Part shown: positions 34,630-42,951 of the stretch, piece after piece | Layout of the letters: the number at the start of each line of letters is the position of its first letter | Position numbering within the stretch: the stretch's first letter is position 1 | Assembly (NCBI RefSeq): GCF_000092925.1 | Contig: NC_014217.1 | Span: 310,001 to 374,000 of the forward strand | From: Ancylobacter novellus DSM 506 | GTDB lineage: Bacteria; Pseudomonadota; Alphaproteobacteria; Rhizobiales; Xanthobacteraceae | Length of the DNA: 64,000 nt | Reading direction: 5' to 3' | Notes under the pieces: generated by a model | Told to the model about the DNA's origin: nothing | The model's database searches: none | Seen by the model: only the letters and a program-made list of their open reading frames with translations | Translations under genes and position numbers: made by a program

Positions 34630-35580
34630 ATGACCGCACCGTCCACCCCCGCCGGACCGGCTCCGGCCGATTCCGCCGTGAGTTGGGTCGACCGCGCGCC
34701 GGCTGCCCTGCGTCCCTTCCTGCGGCTCGCCCGTATCGATCGGCCGATCGGCAGCTGGCTGCTGCTCATCCCCTGCTGGTGGTCGGTGGCGCTCGCGCTC
34801 GGCATGCAGGCGCGCGCCGGTGAGGCGGACTATTCCCGCGCGCTGATCCTCGGCGTGCTGTTCGCCGTCGGCGCGGTCGCCATGCGCGGCGCCGGCTGCA
34901 CCTGGAACGACATCCTCGACCGCGACATCGACGTGCGGGTCGAGCGCACCCGCGCCCGCCCGCTGCCGGCCGGGCAGGTGACGCTTCTCGGTGCCTTCGC
35001 CTTCCTCGCCCTTCAGGCGCTGGTGGGGCTCGTCGTGCTGATCTGCCTGCCGCCCTTCGCCATCGTCACGGCGTTGGCCTCGCTCGGGCTGGTGGCGATC
35101 TACCCGCTGATGAAGCGGGTGATCTGGGTGCCGCAGGCCGTGCTCGGGCTCACCTTCTCCTGGGGCGCGCTGATGGGCTTCGCCGCGCTCCTCGAAGAGC
35201 TGCCGGCCGCGGCCTTCCTGCTCTATGCCGGTTCGGTGCTGTGGGTGATCGGCTATGACACCATCTACGCCCACCAGGACCGCGAGGACGACGCGCTGGT
35301 CGGGGTGAAGTCCTCCGCCCGCCTCTTCGGGCGGGCGACCAAGCCCTGGCTGGTCGGCTTCTATGCCGCCGCGGCGGCGCTGATCGGCGTCGCGCTGGTG
35401 ACGGCGGGTGCAGGCCCCTATGCCTGGGGCGGCCTCGGCATCTTCGTCGTGCAGCTCGGCACCCAGGTGCGCCGCCTCGACATCGACGACCGCGCCCTCT
35501 GCCTCAAATTGTTCAAGTCGAACCGCGACGCGGGGCTGATCCTGCTCGCCGGTTTCCTGCTCGACGCACTCGTCGGCTGA
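34630..35580 (+). CDS. ubiA: 4-hydroxybenzoate polyprenyltransferase
   Basis: 316 residues with eight to nine membrane helices. The first Asp-rich motif is NDILDRDIDVRVERT (NDxxDxxxD) and the second is YAHQDREDDALVGVKSSA (DxxxD). IDRPIGSWLLLIPCWW near the N-terminus is also characteristic. It prenylates 4-hydroxybenzoate in ubiquinone synthesis in the inner membrane. Close spacing to the preceding secreted protein suggests cotranscription; rnd follows after 59 bases. Confidence 0.95.
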   Translation: MTAPSTPAGPAPADSAVSWVDRAPAALRPFLRLARIDRPIGSWLLLIPCWWSVALALGMQARAGEADYSRALILGVLFAVGAVAMRGAGCTWNDILDRDIDVRVERTRARPLPAGQVTLLGAFAFLALQALVGLVVLICLPPFAIVTALASLGLVAIYPLMKRVIWVPQAVLGLTFSWGALMGFAALLEELPAAAFLLYAGSVLWVIGYDTIYAHQDREDDALVGVKSSARLFGRATKPWLVGFYAAAAALIGVALVTAGAGPYAWGGLGIFVVQLGTQVRRLDIDDRALCLKLFKSNRDAGLILLAGFLLDALVG

Positions 35581-35639
35581 GGTAGCGCGAGCGGCCCGGC
35601 GGTGCTAAGGAGCCGGCAATCGTTGGAACTGCGCACCTC

Positions 35640-36272
35640 ATGAGCATCCGCCTGCACCGCGGCGACCTGGTCGACCTCTCCCGCTACACGCCCGAGAACG
35701 CCCCCTTCGTCGCCATCGACACCGAGACGCTGGGTCTCAACCCGCATCGCGACCGCCTGTGCGTGGTGCAACTCTCGCCCGGCGACGGTACCGCCGACGT
35801 GGTGCAGATCCCGGCCGGCGCCGGCCCGGGAAGCGCGCCGAACCTGGAGGCGCTGCTCACCGATCCGCGCATCACCAAGCTCTTCCACTTCGCCCGCTTC
35901 GACGTCGCCGTGCTCGGCAAGACCTTTGGCCTGACCGTCGCGCCGGTGTGGTGCACCAAGATCGCCTCGCGCCTCACCCGCACCTATACCGACCGGCACG
36001 GGCTGAAGGAGCTGGTGCGCGAATTGATCGGCGTCGACCTGTCGAAGCAGCAGCAGAGCTCGGACTGGGCGGCGGAGGAGCTGAGCGAGGCGCAGCTTCA
36101 ATATGCCGCCTCCGACGTGCTCTACCTGCACGCACTGCGCGAGAAGCTCGCTTCCATGCTGGCGCGCGACGGGCGCACCGAGCTGGCGCAGTCCTGCTTC
36201 GAGTTCCTGCCGACCCGCGCCAAGCTGGACCTCGCCGGCTGGCCGGACGAGGACATCTTCGCGCATTCCTGA
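35640..36272 (+). CDS. rnd: Ribonuclease D (short form)
   Basis: 210 residues comprising only the DEDDy 3'-5' exonuclease domain: Exo I FVAIDTETLGLN, Exo II LFHFARFDVAVLG and Exo III LQYAASDVLYLHAL with the catalytic Asp and Tyr. The C-terminal HRDC domains of E. coli RNase D (375 residues) are absent, which is normal for the alphaproteobacterial form. It trims 3' ends of tRNA and other stable RNAs. Same strand as ubiA and lptC; LptC follows after 138 bases. Confidence 0.92.
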   Translation: MSIRLHRGDLVDLSRYTPENAPFVAIDTETLGLNPHRDRLCVVQLSPGDGTADVVQIPAGAGPGSAPNLEALLTDPRITKLFHFARFDVAVLGKTFGLTVAPVWCTKIASRLTRTYTDRHGLKELVRELIGVDLSKQQQSSDWAAEELSEAQLQYAASDVLYLHALREKLASMLARDGRTELAQSCFEFLPTRAKLDLAGWPDEDIFAHS

Positions 36273-36410
36273 GGGTTTGCCTGATATTCGCCGCCTTCTG
36301 CGGGCTTGTTGCGCCGCACCGACCCGCGCTTGCGTGCGGGGGCGGAACCCGCCATCTTAAGGTTCGGTCGTTGTGGGGGTCGGCCGCAGTCCGGGGATAG
36401 ACCGTCACGC

Positions 36411-37388
36411 ATGAACAAGCATGTCGAACCTCCCGTGCGCCTCGGCGCGAGTGCGGCGGAGCCAGCGGCTCGCCGTGCGCCTGCGTCTGCGCGTGTGGAG
36501 ACCGACCGTTCGAAGACCGTCGCCCGCTTCAAGGCCGCTGCCCGCCACAGCCGCCGCGTGCGTTTCTTCCGCTGGGCGTTGCCCGTCGGGGTGACGACGG
36601 CGCTCGGGCTCACCCTCGCGGTCAACTATCTCGACCCGTTCAGCATCGCCGTCGACCTGCCCTTCGAGCTTGGCCGCATCTCGCTGTCGGGCTCGAAGGT
36701 GAAGATGGAATTCCCCAAGCTGCACGGCTTCACCTCCGACAATCGCGGCTACAGCGTCACCGCCGAGGCGGCCTACCAGGATCTGACCAAGCCTGACGCC
36801 ATCGATCTTGAGACCATCGCGGCGAAGCTCGAGCTCGCCGACCATGGCTGGGTCAACCTCGTGGCAGCCACCGGGCACTATGACACCAAGACCGAGAAGC
36901 TCATGCTCGACGGCGGCATCCGCTTCGACACCTCCTCGGGCTATGGCGGCCATCTCCAGAACGCCTCGGTCGACATCAAGGGCGGCAAGCTGGTGTCGAA
37001 GAAGCCGGTCGAGTTCACCTATCTCGACGGCAAGCTGACCGCCGACAGCATCGAGGTCACGCAGAAGGATTCGCGCGCGCTGCTGGTCGGCAATGTGCAG
37101 CTCGACTTCAAGATGCCGCCCGCGGACGGCGCCAAGCCTTCGGACGGTGCCAGGCCTTCCAACACGGCAAATGCTTCCGGCGCGGCAAACGCTTCCGCGA
37201 CTTCGACGGCTGCGGCGACGCCTCCCGCTTCCAGGACCGCCGCCGCTGCCCAGCCCACCGACATTTTTCACGGCGCGCCCTCTCCGGTGCCGGTGGTGGT
37301 CAATGGCGCGACGCCGGCCAACGTGCCGCTGCCGCCCCGCCGTCCGCCGCAATTGCGCGGCGCGACCACCGTCGGAGCGACCCCGTGA
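36411..37388 (+). CDS. lptC: LPS export protein LptC
   Basis: 325 residues from MNKHVEPPVRLG; an upstream in-frame start is rejected. A basic N-terminal tail precedes one membrane anchor (FFRWALPVGVTTALGLTLAV, about 60-80), then the beta-jellyroll LptC domain (about 95-245, with LPKLHGF-like FPKLHGFTSDNRGYSVTA and AVNYLDPF). A low-complexity Ala/Pro/Ser tail of about 80 residues follows, making it much longer than E. coli LptC (191). It receives LPS from LptBFG and passes it to LptA. Followed by lptA after 48 bases. Confidence 0.88.
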   Translation: MNKHVEPPVRLGASAAEPAARRAPASARVETDRSKTVARFKAAARHSRRVRFFRWALPVGVTTALGLTLAVNYLDPFSIAVDLPFELGRISLSGSKVKMEFPKLHGFTSDNRGYSVTAEAAYQDLTKPDAIDLETIAAKLELADHGWVNLVAATGHYDTKTEKLMLDGGIRFDTSSGYGGHLQNASVDIKGGKLVSKKPVEFTYLDGKLTADSIEVTQKDSRALLVGNVQLDFKMPPADGAKPSDGARPSNTANASGAANASATSTAAATPPASRTAAAAQPTDIFHGAPSPVPVVVNGATPANVPLPPRRPPQLRGATTVGATP

Positions 37389-37436
37389 GACGTTGCGTCA
37401 TTGAATGGCCACGGCGGCACGGCTAGACATTCATCC

Positions 37437-38123
37437 ATGATCACGCTGCTTCGCTTCGCCGGCGCCGCCGGCCTCGCTCTTCTCGTGACCGGCGCCGCGT
37501 GCCTCGGCCCGTTGGCGCGGCCCGCCCTCGCGCAGGCGCGGAACGTGCCGAACGCGCTGCAGGGCTTCGCCGCCAACCGCGACGAGCCCATCCGCATCAA
37601 TGCCAACAGCCTGGAAGTGCGCGACCAGCAGAAGCAGGCCGTGTTCACCGGCAATGTCGTGGTGATCCAGGGCGACACCACGCTGCGCTGCAAGGAGCTG
37701 GTGGTCTATTACGACGGCAAGGAGAGCGGCGGCAAAGCCGGCGCGCCGGCCAGCAGCGAGGCGCTCGCCTCCGGCAGCCCGATCAACTCCTCCGCCATTC
37801 GCCGGCTGGAGATCAACGGTTCCGTGGTGGTCACCACCAAGGAGCAGACCGCCACCGGCGACTACGGCACCTTCGAGACCGCCTCCAACACCATCACGCT
37901 GAACGGCAGCCCGGTGGTGCTGACCTCCGGGCCGAACGTGATCCGCGGCAAGAAGCTGACCGTCGATCTCGCCAGCGGCATGTCGCGCTTCGACGGCGGG
38001 CGCATCGAGAGCCTGATCGTGCCCAACAGCATGAAGGACGGCGCGCTGCCGGGCGGTCCGGGCGCCAAGCCGGGCGCGGGCGCGAAGCCGGCCGCCAAAC
38101 CCGGTGCCAAGCCAACTCAGTGA
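37437..38123 (+). CDS. lptA: LPS transport periplasmic protein LptA
   Basis: 228 residues from MITLLRFAGAAG. A signal peptide (cleaved near ALAQA) is followed by the OstA/LptA jellyroll with PIRINANSLEVRDQQKQAVF, TGNVVVIQGDTTL and the repeats around ATGDYGTFETASNTITLNGS. An Ala/Gly/Lys/Pro tail of about 30 residues ends the protein. LptA builds the periplasmic bridge for lipopolysaccharide to the outer membrane. Between lptC and lptB, as usual. Confidence 0.93.
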   Translation: MITLLRFAGAAGLALLVTGAACLGPLARPALAQARNVPNALQGFAANRDEPIRINANSLEVRDQQKQAVFTGNVVVIQGDTTLRCKELVVYYDGKESGGKAGAPASSEALASGSPINSSAIRRLEINGSVVVTTKEQTATGDYGTFETASNTITLNGSPVVLTSGPNVIRGKKLTVDLASGMSRFDGGRIESLIVPNSMKDGALPGGPGAKPGAGAKPAAKPGAKPTQ

Positions 38124-38261
38124 GCTCGCTCAGCCCTGATTGGGGCGGATTGTTGGATTACCAACGGCTTTCGCGCAGCTTTGCTGCGACATTGCGCGCT
38201 TTCGGCCCGCTTCTTGCATCTCCATTTGCCAGCTGAGCCCTGAGCGTTTATCACCTTGGCA

Positions 38262-38282
38262 GTGGTGACAACACCACGGAGG
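38262..38282 (+). promoter_or_regulatory. Hairpin abutting the lptB ribosome binding site
   Basis: GTGGTG (38262-38267), ACAA and CACCAC (38272-38277) form a perfect six-pair stem directly followed by GGAGG (38278-38282). Another perfect stem, CGCAGC-TTT-GCTGCG, lies upstream at 38174-38188 in the same 164-base gap. They may set lptB translation or mark a processed 5' end; neither is followed by a U-run. Confidence 0.4.
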
Positions 38283-38287
38283 TGCGC

Positions 38288-39271
38288 GTGGGTTTTTTCT
38301 CGGCAATCGTCGGACGCGGCAAATCGGCGCCACGCGGCGGCCGGGACAATGGGACAGCGCGCGGCTTCGGCAGCGGCGGCCGGACGGGCCGCACCGAGGC
38401 GCGGCGGGACCCCGACTTCACCTCCAACCTCGCGCCGGAGATCACGCCCGGTCTCGAAGCCGACATGGAGGCGCTGTTCGCCGCCGCGCCGGTGAAGGCG
38501 TCACCGAAATCCTTCGCCACCCCCCTTCGGCCGGAGCCGGTCGACGACCGCGGCGTGCTGCGCGCCACCGGCCTCGCCAAGAGCTATGGCGGCCGCAAGG
38601 TCGTGCGCGACGCCAGCATCAATGTGCGGCGCGGCGAGGCGGTCGGCCTGCTCGGCCCCAATGGCGCCGGCAAGACCACCATCTTCTACATGATCACCGG
38701 CCTCGTTAAGGCCGATGCCGGCCGCATCGAGCTCGACGGCCACGACGTCACCCACCTGCCCATGTACCGCCGCGCCCGCCTCGGCGTCGGCTACCTGCCG
38801 CAGGAAGCCTCGATCTTCCGCGGCCTCTCGGTCGAGAACAACATCCGCGCCGTGCTGGAGGTGGTGGAGCCGAGCCGCAAGGAGCGCGAGCGCCAGCTCG
38901 ACGCGCTGCTCGAGGAATTCCGCGTCACCCATGTGCGCAAGTCGCCCTCCATCGCGCTGTCCGGCGGCGAGCGCCGCCGCGTCGAGATCGCCCGCGCGCT
39001 CGCCTCGCGCCCGACCTTCATGCTGCTCGACGAGCCCTTCGCCGGCATCGACCCGATTGCCGTCGGCGACATCCAGACGCTGGTGCGCCACCTCACCCAG
39101 CGCGGCATCGGCGTGCTGATCACCGACCACAATGTGCGCGAGACGCTCGGCCTCATCGACCGCGCCTACATCATCCATTCCGGCGCCGTGCTGATGGAGG
39201 GCTCGCCGGACGAGATCGTGGCGAGCGAGGAAGTGCGCAGGCTCTATCTCGGCGAGGAGTTCCGTCTGTAG
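38288..39271 (+). CDS. lptB: LPS export ABC transporter ATP-binding protein LptB
   Basis: 327 residues from a GTG spaced 5 bases after GGAGG (a GTG at 38282 overlaps the site). The ABC domain carries Walker A GPNGAGKTT, Q-loop YLPQEASIFRGL, signature LSGGERRRVEIARALASRP, Walker B MLLDEPFAGIDPIA and switch His ITDHN, all typical LptB. It powers LPS extraction with LptFG. Compared with E. coli LptB (241 residues) there is an N-terminal extension of about 85 residues, Arg/Gly-rich and then acidic (GRGKSAPRGGRDNG, PGLEADMEALF). Confidence 0.92.
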   Translation: MGFFSAIVGRGKSAPRGGRDNGTARGFGSGGRTGRTEARRDPDFTSNLAPEITPGLEADMEALFAAAPVKASPKSFATPLRPEPVDDRGVLRATGLAKSYGGRKVVRDASINVRRGEAVGLLGPNGAGKTTIFYMITGLVKADAGRIELDGHDVTHLPMYRRARLGVGYLPQEASIFRGLSVENNIRAVLEVVEPSRKERERQLDALLEEFRVTHVRKSPSIALSGGERRRVEIARALASRPTFMLLDEPFAGIDPIAVGDIQTLVRHLTQRGIGVLITDHNVRETLGLIDRAYIIHSGAVLMEGSPDEIVASEEVRRLYLGEEFRL

Positions 39272-39343
39272 CATGGACCGCGAGCCGCCCCAGACCCGGC
39301 GCATCGCCGCCCCGCTCGTTGCCGCCCCTGGAGAGTGCGCGCT

Positions 39344-40942
39344 ATGTCGCTGAGCCCGCGCCTCGAATTCCGCCAGACCCAGTCTCTGGTGATGACGCCG
39401 CAGCTCATGCAGGCGATCAAGCTGCTGCAGCTCTCCAATCTCGATCTCGTCGCCTATGTCGAGGCGGAGCTGGAGCGCAACCCGCTGCTGGAGCGTCAGG
39501 TCGAGCCGGAGGGCGAGCGCCCGGCGGAGATGGAGGGGGAGGGCGGCGACCAGCTGGAGCGGGTGAGCGACGCCGATCTCGATCCCCGCGCCAGCCACGC
39601 CTCCGAGGCCGCGGATGGCGAGCGCGACGAGCGTGTCTCCGACTGGCTGGAGGAGCGGCTCGAAACCAGCCGCAGCGCCATCGAGGACCGGCTCGACACC
39701 ACGCTGGAGAATGTCTACCCCGACGACGCCGTCCGCGAGCCCACGGGCCTCGCACCGGGCGGCGAGGCGCCGGCCTATTCGGAATGGGCGGGCGTCGGCA
39801 CCGGCGGGCGCGACGATGACGGCTACAATCTCGAAGCCTTCGTCTCCGCCGAGACGACGCTCGCCGACCACCTCGAAGGCCAGTTGGCGCTCGCCGTGAG
39901 CAATCCGGTGGAGCGGCTGATCGGCCAGAACCTGATCGATCTGATCGACGAGGCCGGCTACCTCTCCGCCGACCTTGCCGGCGTCGCCGAGCGGCTCGGT
40001 GCGCCGCTGGCGCAGGTGGAGAAGGTTCTCGCCGTGGTGCAGGGCTTCGACCCGCCGGGCATCGGCGCGCGCTCGCTCTCCGAGTGCCTCGCCATCCAGC
40101 TCAAGGAACGCAACCGCTACGACCCGTGCATGGCGGCGCTGCTGAGCCATCTGGAACTGCTGGCGCGGCGCGAATTCACCACGCTGAAGCGGGTCTGCGG
40201 CGTCGACGACGAGGACCTGGCGGAGATGGTCGGTGAGATCCGCCGGCTCAATCCCAAGCCCGGCCTCGCCTTCGGCTCCGGCGTCATCCAGCCGATCGTG
40301 CCGGACGTGTTCGTGCGCGGCGGGCCGGACAACTGGCTGGTCGAGCTCAACGCCGACACGCTGCCGCGCGTGCTGGTCAACCAGGCCTATTATTCGCGGG
40401 TGCAGAAGACCACGCGCAACGACCGCGAAAAGGCCTTCCTGTCGGACTGCATGCAGACCGCTACCTGGCTGACCCGCTCGCTCGACCAGCGCGCCCGCAC
40501 CATCCTCAAGGTGGCGACCGAGATCGTGCGCCAGCAGGACGCCTTCCTCACCCTGGGCGTGCAGCACCTGCGCCCCTTGAACCTGCGCATGGTGGCCGAC
40601 GCCATCGGCATGCACGAATCCACCGTCTCGCGCGTGACCTCGAACAAATACATGGCGACGCCGCGCGGAATCTTCGAGATGAAGTATTTCTTCTCGTCTT
40701 CCATTTCCGCATCCGACGGCGGCGAAGCACATTCGGCCGAATCGGTGCGCTTCCGCATCAAGCAGATGATCGACGCGGAGAGCCCGGACGACGTGCTCTC
40801 CGACGACACGCTGGTGCAACGCCTGCGCGAAGCCGGCATCGACATCGCCCGCCGCACGGTGGCGAAATATCGCGAGGCGATGCGCATCCCCTCCTCGGTG
40901 CAGCGCCGGCGCGAGAAGCAGGCCGCGCTCTCGGCCGGCTGA
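39344..40942 (+). CDS. rpoN: RNA polymerase sigma-54 factor
   Basis: 532 residues from ATG with GGAGAG upstream; a GTG nine bases earlier is possible. Region I (SLSPRLEFRQTQSLVMTPQL, QAIKLLQLSN) and an acidic region II (about 50-150) lead into the core-binding domain. The helix-turn-helix IGMHESTVSRVTSNKYMATP and the RpoN box ARRTVAKYREAMRIPSS recognise -24/-12 promoters. It serves nitrogen, carbon and other NtrC-type regulated genes. The order lptB-rpoN-hpf-ptsN is the conserved proteobacterial rpoN locus. Confidence 0.97.
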   Translation: MSLSPRLEFRQTQSLVMTPQLMQAIKLLQLSNLDLVAYVEAELERNPLLERQVEPEGERPAEMEGEGGDQLERVSDADLDPRASHASEAADGERDERVSDWLEERLETSRSAIEDRLDTTLENVYPDDAVREPTGLAPGGEAPAYSEWAGVGTGGRDDDGYNLEAFVSAETTLADHLEGQLALAVSNPVERLIGQNLIDLIDEAGYLSADLAGVAERLGAPLAQVEKVLAVVQGFDPPGIGARSLSECLAIQLKERNRYDPCMAALLSHLELLARREFTTLKRVCGVDDEDLAEMVGEIRRLNPKPGLAFGSGVIQPIVPDVFVRGGPDNWLVELNADTLPRVLVNQAYYSRVQKTTRNDREKAFLSDCMQTATWLTRSLDQRARTILKVATEIVRQQDAFLTLGVQHLRPLNLRMVADAIGMHESTVSRVTSNKYMATPRGIFEMKYFFSSSISASDGGEAHSAESVRFRIKQMIDAESPDDVLSDDTLVQRLREAGIDIARRTVAKYREAMRIPSSVQRRREKQAALSAG

Positions 40943-40987
40943 CTGCCGCATCGGCAGGCCGCCGATGCGGACCTATCCACAGCCTCG

Positions 40988-41016
40988 TTGACACGTTCCC
41001 TCGCGGCTCCTACCTC
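40988..41016 (+). promoter_or_regulatory. Candidate hpf promoter
   Basis: A consensus TTGACA (40988-40993) is followed after 17 bases by a weak TACCTC (41011-41016), about 100 bases before the hpf start codon, in the gap after rpoN. It could give hpf expression independent of rpoN. The -10 element is poor. Confidence 0.35.
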
Positions 41017-41115
41017 TTAAGGGCACCGGCCGGGCATGTAGGGGGTTCGGGCAGGGTGCGACGGCAGACTTACCCGATTGCCGCCGCCAATGCCCCAGCA
41101 GAGGGACTAGTCGCG

Positions 41116-41709
41116 ATGCCGCTGCGGGTTTCAGGAAAAAATATCGATGTGGGCGAGGCGCTGAGGCAGCGTGTGGCTGACCGCGTCGCTGGCGCCATGG
41201 GCAAATATTTCGATGGCGGCTGGTCCGGCCACGTCACGGTCGCCCGCGAAGGCTCCGGCTACCGCTCGGACTGTGCGCTGCATCTCGACAGCGGCACGAT
41301 CCTGCAGGCGCATGCCGACGCGCAGGATCCCTATTCCAGCGCCGATGCCGCGGTGGAGCGGATCGAGACGCGGCTGCGCCGCTACAAGAGCCGCATCAAG
41401 CGCCGGGCCGCCAACGGCGAAGGCGAGGGGCTGGCCGAGACGGTGCCGCTCACCGTGTTCTCGACCCCCGACCACGAGGACGCCGAACTCCTGGAAGGGT
41501 GGAACCCGACCGTGGTGTGCGAGGCGACCGCCAACCTGCCGCGGCTCTCGGTCAGCGACGCGGTGCTGGAACTCGATTTCACCGGCGCCGCGGTGCTGGT
41601 CTTCCGCCATGCCGGGCACGGGCGCATCAACGTCGTGTACCGGCGCGGCGACGGTCATGTCGGCTGGGTCGATCCGCCGGTCAGTGCTGTGACGGAAGAA
41701 GTCCATTGA
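41116..41709 (+). CDS. hpf: Ribosome hibernation-promoting factor, long form
   Basis: 197 residues from MPLRVSGKNIDVGEALRQRV. The N-terminal S30AE domain (about 1-100) binds the 30S subunit; the C-terminal domain (about 130-190, WNPTVVCEATANLPRLSVSD, HGRINVVYRRGDGHVGWVD) is the long-form dimerisation domain that pairs two ribosomes into 100S particles. Older annotations call it sigma-54 modulation protein because of its place after rpoN. It silences ribosomes in stationary phase. An upstream in-frame start at 41056 adds 20 non-conserved residues. Confidence 0.93.
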   Translation: MPLRVSGKNIDVGEALRQRVADRVAGAMGKYFDGGWSGHVTVAREGSGYRSDCALHLDSGTILQAHADAQDPYSSADAAVERIETRLRRYKSRIKRRAANGEGEGLAETVPLTVFSTPDHEDAELLEGWNPTVVCEATANLPRLSVSDAVLELDFTGAAVLVFRHAGHGRINVVYRRGDGHVGWVDPPVSAVTEEVH

Positions 41710-41815
41710 GCCCGCTTGACGACGGCAGGCGCGCGGCCGCGACCGCGGTGCGCGCGCTTTGCCACGCCACGCTGGAGAGCGTCACGCCGCGGATCTTCAA
41801 GTCTCGGATTCTCTC

Positions 41816-42280
41816 ATGGCTCTGAACGATATTTTGGCGCTGTCCGCGATCTTCCCGAGCCTGCGGGTCGGCAGCAAGAAGCAGGCGCTGCAGGAACTCT
41901 CGGCCCACGCCGCGCAGATCCTGAAACGGGACGAGCGGGAAATCTTCGAGACGCTGAACCAGCGCGAGCGCCTCGGCTCCACCGGGGTGGGCAGCGGGAT
42001 CGCCATCCCCCACGGCAAGCTTGCCAAGATGGACAAGCTGTTCGGCATGTTCGCCCGGCTGGAGAAGCCCATCGACTTCGAGGCGCTGGACGGCGAGCCG
42101 GTCGACCTGATCTTCCTCCTGCTTGCGCCGGAGGCGGCCGGCGCCGACCATCTCAAGGCGCTGGCGCGGGTGGCGCGGCTGCTGCGCGACCCCGAGGTCG
42201 CCAAGAAGCTGCGCAACTCCCGCGACGCCGCCGCGATCTTCACCATACTGACCGGCACGCCGGCCACCGACGCGGCGTGA
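41816..42280 (+). CDS. ptsN: Nitrogen PTS EIIA component
   Basis: 154 residues from MALNDILALSAIFPSL; an earlier start is non-conserved. The phosphorylation site is the His in VGSGIAIPHGKLAKMD, and LFGMFARLEKPIDFEALDGEPVDLIF (seen in part as KPIDFEALDGEPVDLIF) is the EIIA-Ntr signature. It receives phosphate from the PtsP-PtsO chain and regulates potassium transport, nitrogen and carbon responses. End of the rpoN-hpf-ptsN cluster. Confidence 0.95.
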   Translation: MALNDILALSAIFPSLRVGSKKQALQELSAHAAQILKRDEREIFETLNQRERLGSTGVGSGIAIPHGKLAKMDKLFGMFARLEKPIDFEALDGEPVDLIFLLLAPEAAGADHLKALARVARLLRDPEVAKKLRNSRDAAAIFTILTGTPATDAA

Positions 42281-42396
42281 GCCGGGCGGGCCGGCGGAAT
42301 TTTTGCGGTATTTCGGCGGCGGCGCCCCCGTACCGGCTGCATTCCGCGCAGGGCTGCCCTACTTGAGTGGGTAGAGCCTTAGTGAGGAGAGCGCCC

Positions 42397-42720
42397 ATGC
42401 CTGCGACGCCGGTTCCCGCCAATCTTGCCCTCGCCCCCGAGCAGTGCCGGGCGGCGCGCGCCATGCTCGACTGGAGCGTCGAAGAGCTGGCCGCGCGGGC
42501 GCATGTGACGGTGGACTGGCTCGCCGCCTTCGAGCAGGGCCGCGAGCCGGGCGACGGGTTCGACCACGAGGCCGAGCGCCTGCGCCGCGTGCTGGAGGAG
42601 GCCGGCATCGAACTGCTCGACGCCGGCGAGGCGAGCTCGGGCGGCGGCCCGGGCCTGCGCATCAAGCAGAAGGCCGGCTACATCCCCGCCGAGCGGCTCA
42701 GCTCGGCGAACGATGTGTGA
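42397..42720 (+). CDS. Small XRE-like helix-turn-helix protein
   Basis: 107 residues with GAGGAG before the ATG. LAPEQCRAARAMLDWSVEELAARA (here split: LAPEQCRAARAMLDW, SVEELAARA) and HVTVDWLAAFEQG resemble a Cro/C1-type helix-turn-helix, of the short kind common in Rhizobiales. The sequence RLRRVLEEAGIELLDAGEAS in the C-terminal half is also typical of that family, where it follows the HTH. It is probably a DNA-binding regulator of unknown target. It stands alone after ptsN and before a palindromic repeat array. Confidence 0.75.
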   Translation: MPATPVPANLALAPEQCRAARAMLDWSVEELAARAHVTVDWLAAFEQGREPGDGFDHEAERLRRVLEEAGIELLDAGEASSGGGPGLRIKQKAGYIPAERLSSANDV

Positions 42721-42729
42721 TTCATCCTC

Positions 42730-42930
42730 GTCATCCCGGACGGCCAAAGGCCGATCCGGGATCGTTTCCCAATAAACGGCATGCGATCCCGGCTCGAAGC
42801 TTCGCTTCGGCCGGGATGACGACGTGGCCCAAGAAGGCCCTCATCCCCGGGCTTGACCCGGGGACCCAGGGGCCGCCATCGTGACGTTTGCAGGAAGTCT
42901 GGGTGCCCGGGTCAAGCCCGGGCATGAGGG
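42730..42930. repeat. Composite palindromic repeat array, copy 6
   Basis: Two elements fill the gap between the HTH gene and the convergent alcohol dehydrogenase. The first, about 42730-42818, runs GTCATCCCGGACGGCCAAAG, GATCCGGGATCG ... GCGATCCCGGC, CGGCCGGGATGACGAC. The second, about 42838-42930, runs CCTCATCCCCGGGCTTGACC, GGGACCCAG ... CTGGGTGCCC, GGTCAAGCCCGGGCATGAGG. They are the second and third element types of the array at 25 kb. Confidence 0.75.
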
Positions 42931-42951
42931 GTGTTCTGTTCCAGAGCCACC

